Shown here one piece after another: positions 59,547 to 64,000 of a DNA stretch of 64,000 bases (the first letter of the stretch is position 1; every line of letters starts with the position of its first letter). The position numbers were made by a program, and so were the translations under genes. This DNA is from an uncultured Arsenicibacter sp. GTDB lineage: Bacteria > Bacteroidota > Bacteroidia > Cytophagales > Spirosomataceae. The stretch covers positions 28,107 to 92,106 of the forward strand of contig NZ_CAMFHL010000002.1 in assembly GCF_945952095.1 (NCBI RefSeq). Reading direction: 5' to 3'. The notes under the pieces were generated by a model, which worked only from the letters and a program-made list of their open reading frames with translations, had not been told where the DNA came from and searched no databases.

Positions 59547-62441
59547 TTAATTTTTCGACGAGCCAGCCTGCGCCGGTGCCGAGGTATTTTCCGTTGACGC
59601 AGTGGCCAGCGGCTTACCTTCTTTGTCTAATTCGACAATCTCATAGCCAAGGCGCGACAAGCCTGGTTTGATCAGCGCTTTGTCACCGACAACCGTAATG
59701 ACCATGTTATTCACCGGCAGACGCTTCCGGGCAATGGCCTTGATTTCTTCCGGTGTGATGTTTTTCAGGATCTCACTTTGCTTCTGAACAAAGTCATTCG
59801 GCAGGTTATAGTCGATGATCTGGCTCAGGAAGATGGCTTTCTGGAGCGAGGTTTCGTAGCGCAACGCATCCCGCTGCCCGATTGAGCTCTTCGTAAATGC
59901 CAGTTCTTCGGCCGTGATACCGTCCTTCGCGTAGTTGGTAATCTCCTTCATGAACTCCACCACCGAGCTATCGGTTGCAGCAGCTTTCACACCGGCCGAT
60001 GCCGTAAAGACTGCCGGCAGGCGGCTGCCCGAGAAGCCCGACCGCGCGCCATAGGTAAAGCCTTTGTCTTCGCGCAGGTTCATGTTGATACGGCTGTTAA
60101 ACGCACCACCCAGAATGTAATTGGTCAGGCCGGCACGATAATAGTCGCCGGTTGCATCGTATGGCATATCGGTTACGTAGCCGATCCGGATTTCAGACTG
60201 TGCCGCTTTGCCTTTGTCGATCAGGAAAATACGGGTTTTGTCGGCCGCTTTAGCTGCGGGTACGGCTGGAATAGTAACCGGTTTTGCTTCCCATTTCGTC
60301 AGGAAGTTCAGTTTAGGGGTAATGTCTGCCTTTTCCAGATCACCTACCACAACCAGATTGGTTACCGATGGCGAGAAGTTCTTCGCATAAAATGCCTTCA
60401 CATCATCGAGCGAGATGTTTTTAACGCTTTCAGACGTGCCGCTTACTGGAATGGCGCGGATGTGATCGGCCCCGAACAACAGGCGGTTATAGGCGCGGTT
60501 GGCAATGACAACCGGCTGTGTGCTCTGATTTTCAATGTTTTCGAGCAGCTGCTTTTTCAGACGGGCAAAATCTTCCGGCGCAAATTTCGGCCGGAATAGC
60601 TTCTCTTCCAGAATTGCCAGCGTAGCATCCAGATTTTTCGTCAGCGATTCCACCGAAACGCTGATTTCGTCAGTGCTGGCGCTGATAGAAATGCTGCTGC
60701 CCAGTTTCTCCAGCTTGTTGCTGATATCTTCAGCGCTGAAATTCTGCGTCGCTTCATTCATCATAGAAGCCGTCAGCTGCGCAACGCCTGCTTTCGACAT
60801 ATCGGTGGCGGATAATAAGTGACCGCCTTTGATCGAAAACAGCAGCGTTACCGTCGGAATTTCATTGTTCCGGACACCGATCATCTTGATGCCGTTTGCC
60901 AGGCTACCAGTCCAGAACGGAGGAACCTGCGTGGCCGGATTCGGGCCTGAAGCCGGTTTTTTAGCCCGGTCAAATGAATCCGCCGGCTTTTTATAGGCCA
61001 GACCGTCGTAACCGTAATTCGGTGCTTTATAACCGGCAGCTGAAACGGTGTAGTTGTCGGCATGCGTAACAATGTCCTTCTTGCCGTTCGGATAAACCGT
61101 CAGCACGACCGCATTTTTGCCTTTGATGTATTGGTTATACACCCGCATTACCTCTTCTTTCGTCAGGGCCTGAATAGTTTTCAGTTCCAGCGGCAGGTAG
61201 TTGGCTGTCGGCGCAAACGTCTGGTAAGCAGCCAGCTGCGATACTTTACCCGATACACTGGCCAGCCCTTCGATCAGGCGGGTTTCACGGGTAGCCTTAA
61301 ACTGGGTGATATCGTCGTCGGTGACACCACGACGTTCGAACTCAGCCAGTGTACGCTGTAACATGGCTTCGGCGCTGTCCAGACGCATCGTCGGGAACGG
61401 CAGAACTGTGAATGTAAACTCACCGGCCAGTTCCGTTGTCGGATGGCTGGCATTTGACTGGGCCGCCTTCTGTGTTTTTACGAAGTTTTTGTATAACAAA
61501 GAGTTACGGCCGCCGCCCAGAATTTCGGCCAGGGCATCCAGCGCTACTTCGTCTTTATGATACGTCGGGACCGACGGGTACGTCACGCGCAGCATCGGGA
61601 ACCGGATGTTGTCTTCGTAGGACACATAGCGGTTTTTGTCGAGTATTACCGCCGGTACGGTTGTTTTTGTAACGCCCGGGCCTTTCGGAATCGGACCGAA
61701 ATATTTCTCCGCCAGTTTAACCACATCTTTGGCCGATACATCACCGCCGACGGTCAGGACGGCGTTATTCGGGCCATACCAGCGCAGGAAGAAATTCTTC
61801 AGGTCATTTACATTGACACGGTTCAGGTCTTCCACATAACCGATTGTCAGCCACGAGTAAGGGTGCCCGTAAGGATACAGATTTTTAGCGGTTGTTTCAC
61901 CCGCCAGACCATACGGACGGTTGTCGTAGTTCTGACCGCGTTCGTTTTTAACGGTAGCGCGCTGGATTTCAAATTTCTTCTGGGTAACGGCGTCAAGTAA
62001 GAAACCCATCCGGTCGGCTTCAAGCCATAATGCCCGCTCCAGCTGGTTGCTTGGCAGCGTTTCGTAATAGTTGGTCCGGTCGCGGTTGGTCGAGCCGTTG
62101 AGGGTACCACCGGCTTCAGTAATGAGTTTGAAATGCTCATCATCGGCAACGTGGTCAGAGCCCTGGAACATCATGTGCTCAAAAAAGTGCGCAAATCCGG
62201 ACTTGCCGATTTCTTCGCGGGCCGAGCCGACGTGATACGTTACATCGACGTGAACCACCGGATCAGAATGATCTTCATGAACAATTACGGTAAGGCCGTT
62301 AGGCAACACGTACTTTTCATACGGAATGACCAGCTCGTTGCCTTTGCGGGTTACTTTTTCAACAAGCTTAGTTTGTGAGAATGCGCCCTGAGACACCGCC
62401 AGACAGGCCAGCAGTGAAAGAGACAAGGTAAGTTTTTGCAT
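59547..62441 (-). CDS. M16 family zinc metallopeptidase, two-module, secreted
   Basis: 964 residues from the ATG at 62441; the longer frame to 62552 is non-conserved. Signal peptide with cleavage near AFSQ. N-terminal active module with HFFEH at 85-89. The second module (from about 520) has the M16 fold without the zinc motif, giving the four-domain clam-shell of pitrilysin-like proteases in one chain. Ser/Ala/Thr-rich tail. Probably degrades peptides in the periplasm. Confidence 0.93.
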   Translation of the reverse strand: MQKLTLSLSLLACLAVSQGAFSQTKLVEKVTRKGNELVIPYEKYVLPNGLTVIVHEDHSDPVVHVDVTYHVGSAREEIGKSGFAHFFEHMMFQGSDHVADDEHFKLITEAGGTLNGSTNRDRTNYYETLPSNQLERALWLEADRMGFLLDAVTQKKFEIQRATVKNERGQNYDNRPYGLAGETTAKNLYPYGHPYSWLTIGYVEDLNRVNVNDLKNFFLRWYGPNNAVLTVGGDVSAKDVVKLAEKYFGPIPKGPGVTKTTVPAVILDKNRYVSYEDNIRFPMLRVTYPSVPTYHKDEVALDALAEILGGGRNSLLYKNFVKTQKAAQSNASHPTTELAGEFTFTVLPFPTMRLDSAEAMLQRTLAEFERRGVTDDDITQFKATRETRLIEGLASVSGKVSQLAAYQTFAPTANYLPLELKTIQALTKEEVMRVYNQYIKGKNAVVLTVYPNGKKDIVTHADNYTVSAAGYKAPNYGYDGLAYKKPADSFDRAKKPASGPNPATQVPPFWTGSLANGIKMIGVRNNEIPTVTLLFSIKGGHLLSATDMSKAGVAQLTASMMNEATQNFSAEDISNKLEKLGSSISISASTDEISVSVESLTKNLDATLAILEEKLFRPKFAPEDFARLKKQLLENIENQSTQPVVIANRAYNRLLFGADHIRAIPVSGTSESVKNISLDDVKAFYAKNFSPSVTNLVVVGDLEKADITPKLNFLTKWEAKPVTIPAVPAAKAADKTRIFLIDKGKAAQSEIRIGYVTDMPYDATGDYYRAGLTNYILGGAFNSRINMNLREDKGFTYGARSGFSGSRLPAVFTASAGVKAAATDSSVVEFMKEITNYAKDGITAEELAFTKSSIGQRDALRYETSLQKAIFLSQIIDYNLPNDFVQKQSEILKNITPEEIKAIARKRLPVNNMVITVVGDKALIKPGLSRLGYEIVELDKEGKPLATASTENTSAPAQAGSSKN

Positions 62442-62596
62442 GTAGACTTTAAGTGTCTTAAAATTTACTAAAAATACGTATTTTGACGGATTTATGTGTA
62501 AAAATGCTGAAAAGTCGCGGAATAATACGGTAAAACAGCAATAAGATTGCACCCGGCAGATTTATTGCACTGTTCCGGCCACATCATTTGTTTCCG

Positions 62597-62604
62597 TAAC
62601 TTTG
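62597..62604 (+). promoter_or_regulatory. -7 element of truA
   Basis: TAACTTTG five bases before the truA ATG, matching TAnnTTTG. No -33 TTTG at the best spacing. The geometry matches dnaX and suggests a nearly leaderless mRNA. Confidence 0.4.
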
Positions 62605-62609
62605 CGGCT

Positions 62610-63410
62610 ATGCGGTATTTTATGGAGCTAAGCTACCGGGGAACCAGTTATCATGGCTGGCAAATTCAACCCAACGGAGTGAGTGTTCAGGAGGTAATTG
62701 AAAATGTGCTGAAAGTCCGGCTGCGTGAGCCGATCAGTATTCTGGGCAGCGGCAGGACCGATACCGGTGTGCATGCCTCACAGCAGTATGCCCATTTTGA
62801 TACGGAACAGCTTTTGCCGGCCCTGGGGCAGCTGCAGCATTCACTGAATGCGATGCTGCCGCACGATGTGGCCATCCATCGTATTTTTCCGGTTCGACCC
62901 GACGACCATGCCCGGTTCACGGCCGTTTCGCGCTATTACGAGTATCAGATAATACGGCGGAAAAACCCCTTTAAAACAGGACTGGCGTACGTGTTTCATC
63001 CCCCGCTCGATGTGGCAGCGATGAATGATGCTGCCAGCCGCCTGATGCACTATGTCGATTTCGAGAGTTTCAGTAAGGTCAAAACGGATGTAAAAACCTT
63101 CAACTGCCGGATTGACTTTGCCTACTGGAGCGTTACGGAGGCCGATGGTATGCCGGATGGGAATCTGACGTTCCATATCAAGGCCGACCGGTTTTTGCGG
63201 GGTATGGTACGGGCTATTGTTGGTACACTGCTTGAGGTAGGGCAGGGTCGGATGACGCCGGATCAGTTCGAAGCGGTTATTCAGGCTAAAAACCGGAATA
63301 AGGCCGGTCGCGCTGCACCGCCGGAAGGGTTATTTCTGGCCGAAGTTGGTTATCCCGACGAGGTGTTTACACTTGCTGACGCAATTAGTCTGACAGGATT
63401 ACAGGATTAA
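62610..63410 (+). CDS. truA: tRNA pseudouridine(38-40) synthase
   Basis: 266 residues from the ATG at 62610. Catalytic Asp51 in GSGRTDTGVHA, RTDTGVH signature, and FLRGMVRAIVGTLLEVGQG near 210 are diagnostic. It isomerises U38-U40 in the tRNA anticodon arm. The final residues (TGLQD and the stop) are encoded by the AGGATTAC array that follows. Confidence 0.96.
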   Translation: MRYFMELSYRGTSYHGWQIQPNGVSVQEVIENVLKVRLREPISILGSGRTDTGVHASQQYAHFDTEQLLPALGQLQHSLNAMLPHDVAIHRIFPVRPDDHARFTAVSRYYEYQIIRRKNPFKTGLAYVFHPPLDVAAMNDAASRLMHYVDFESFSKVKTDVKTFNCRIDFAYWSVTEADGMPDGNLTFHIKADRFLRGMVRAIVGTLLEVGQGRMTPDQFEAVIQAKNRNKAGRAAPPEGLFLAEVGYPDEVFTLADAISLTGLQD

Positions 63411-63535
63411 CAGGATACCTTTTTCGATCACTGAAGCTATTATAGTGCGGTACCTCTGTCAATAACAGAGGTAACAGCAATCCTGTAAATCCTGTAATCC
63501 TGTCAAAACAAAAAAGGGAATAGCAATCCTGTCAA
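63391..63535. repeat. Inverted pair of ACAGGATT arrays
   Basis: Left: ACAGGATT, ACAGGATTA, ACAGGATA. Right, on the minus strand: ACAGGATT, ACAGGATTT, ACAGGATT. The outer 18-bp arms TGACAGGATTACAGGATT (63391-63408) and 63488-63505 are perfectly complementary. A separate 9-bp hairpin TACCTCTGT/ACAGAGGTA (63451-63473) is at the centre. A last TGACAGGATT copy lies at 63525-63534 on the minus strand. Confidence 0.78.
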
Positions 63536-63548
63536 AAATTGAAAATTG

Positions 63549-64000
63549 ATGAAAATCGGAACGATTATATTGGCCGCCGGCGGGTCAACGCGCATGGGCG
63601 GTCAGGCTAAACAGTTAATAGCGTACCAGGGCCAGACACTGGTACAGCGGATTACGGATGCCGCCATTGCACTGGAAGCAGGGCCGGTTGTGGCTGTACT
63701 GGGCGCACACCGCGTCGAAATCGGTACGGAACTGGCTGGTAAGCCCATTACACTCGTCGATAATCCGGCATGGCAGACGGGACTGGCTTCGTCACTGAAA
63801 ACAGGGCTGGCTGCCTTGTATCTGACGCAAAAAGACATCGATGCCGTATTGATTCTGCTGACCGACCAGCCGCATGTATCCTATGGCTTGCTGAAGCATA
63901 TGCTCTATGCCAAAGAAAAAACCGGAAAGGGTATTATTGCCTGCCTGTATGCCGATGAACTGGGCGTACCGGTGCTGTTCGACCGGAAATACATTGAGGA
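63549..64000 (+). CDS. MobA/MocA-like nucleotidyltransferase, N-terminal part (cut by window edge)
   Basis: Starts at ATG 63549 and runs off the right edge (about 150 residues seen). LAAGGSTRMGG with Lys21 is the nucleotide-binding loop of the NTP_transf_3 family, and LLTDQPHVS carries the metal-binding Asp. This is the MocA/CoxC-type pattern, which transfers CMP to molybdopterin or handles related cofactors. No molybdoenzyme genes are visible in the window. Confidence 0.85.
   Translation, partial: MKIGTIILAAGGSTRMGGQAKQLIAYQGQTLVQRITDAAIALEAGPVVAVLGAHRVEIGTELAGKPITLVDNPAWQTGLASSLKTGLAALYLTQKDIDAVLILLTDQPHVSYGLLKHMLYAKEKTGKGIIACLYADELGVPVLFDRKYIE

Noticed and set aside
59547..62552. Longer start of the two-module M16 peptidase
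   Set aside because: The extra 37 residues precede a perfect signal peptide that begins at 62441.
63391..63535. CRISPR array
   Set aside because: The ACAGGATT words are short, degenerate, spaced 8-9 bp and inverted in the second half; there are no regular spacers and no cas genes.

Overview
The window looks like chromosomal DNA of a Bacteroidota bacterium, most likely order Cytophagales (Spirosoma or a close relative). This is inferred from several marks: a fused MurF-alanine racemase, a ThrA-type aspartokinase/homoserine dehydrogenase, a gliding-motility/type IX secretion C-terminal domain protein, DUF4403 and DUF4105 (Lnb-type) proteins, and promoters of the TTTG-N20-TAnnTTTG kind (clear in front of dnaX and recA). 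GC content is close to half. I saw no rRNA, tRNA, CRISPR array, prophage or intact insertion sequence; most of the window is housekeeping.

Layout. 1-6.6 kb: thrA (cut by the window edge), ridA, an M16 peptidase, a TPR protein and dnaX. 6.6-10.3 kb: ispF, an amidohydrolase, a dipeptide epimerase and a GNAT acetyltransferase. 10.4-13.8 kb (minus): an aag-yicC-pdxA block in which PdxA carries a long low-complexity N-terminal extension. 14-19 kb: a D-2-hydroxyacid dehydrogenase, a serine beta-lactamase-fold hydrolase without Glu166, a lipocalin-like lipoprotein, a UPF0145 protein, a MacB/FtsX permease and a small membrane protein. 19-22.4 kb: recA, gltA, a small gene and a pterin carbinolamine dehydratase. 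22.4-23.1 kb: a long structured intergenic region. 23-28 kb: rsmI, a DUF4105 protein, an inositol monophosphatase, a YfiT-like protein, a tiny Cys-rich membrane protein and a DUF4403 lipoprotein. 28-35.6 kb: alkA, corA, murF-alr, an orphan sce7725-family gene, a coiled-coil protein and a THUMP-like methyltransferase. 35.6-37.9 kb: a SulP anion transporter overlapping a beta carbonic anhydrase.

The most interesting block is 38.0-49.7 kb, a probable short-chain carboxylate (acetate/propionate) uptake and activation island. It contains an InsA-like zinc-ribbon/HTH protein, an outer-membrane porin, an MFS permease, two small membrane proteins, a sodium/solute-symporter-STAC-histidine kinase fusion (CrbS/CbrA type), a stand-alone receiver protein and two acyl-CoA synthetases (PrpE-like and Acs). 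A 17-bp motif with consensus TATAGCAATTTAGCAAA occurs five times in front of four of these transcription units, twice over the promoter of the InsA-like gene. I propose, as inference, a local regulon in which the InsA-like protein may supply the DNA-binding output that the receiver lacks.

49.7-64 kb: a quinone oxidoreductase-like protein, the type IX secretion C-terminal domain protein, an M1 aminopeptidase, a bestrophin, a degenerate sigma/anti-sigma-like pair, a DeoR regulator divergent from nudK with phased operator repeats, a two-module M16 peptidase, truA and the start of a MocA-like nucleotidyltransferase.

A second theme is a set of intergenic arrays of degenerate 7- or 8-bp words, usually in inverted pairs. 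Several run into the 3' ends of genes and supply their last codons and stop codons (positions near 1.53, 2.08, 4.6, 9.65, 11.95, 14.9, 21.9 and 63.4 kb).
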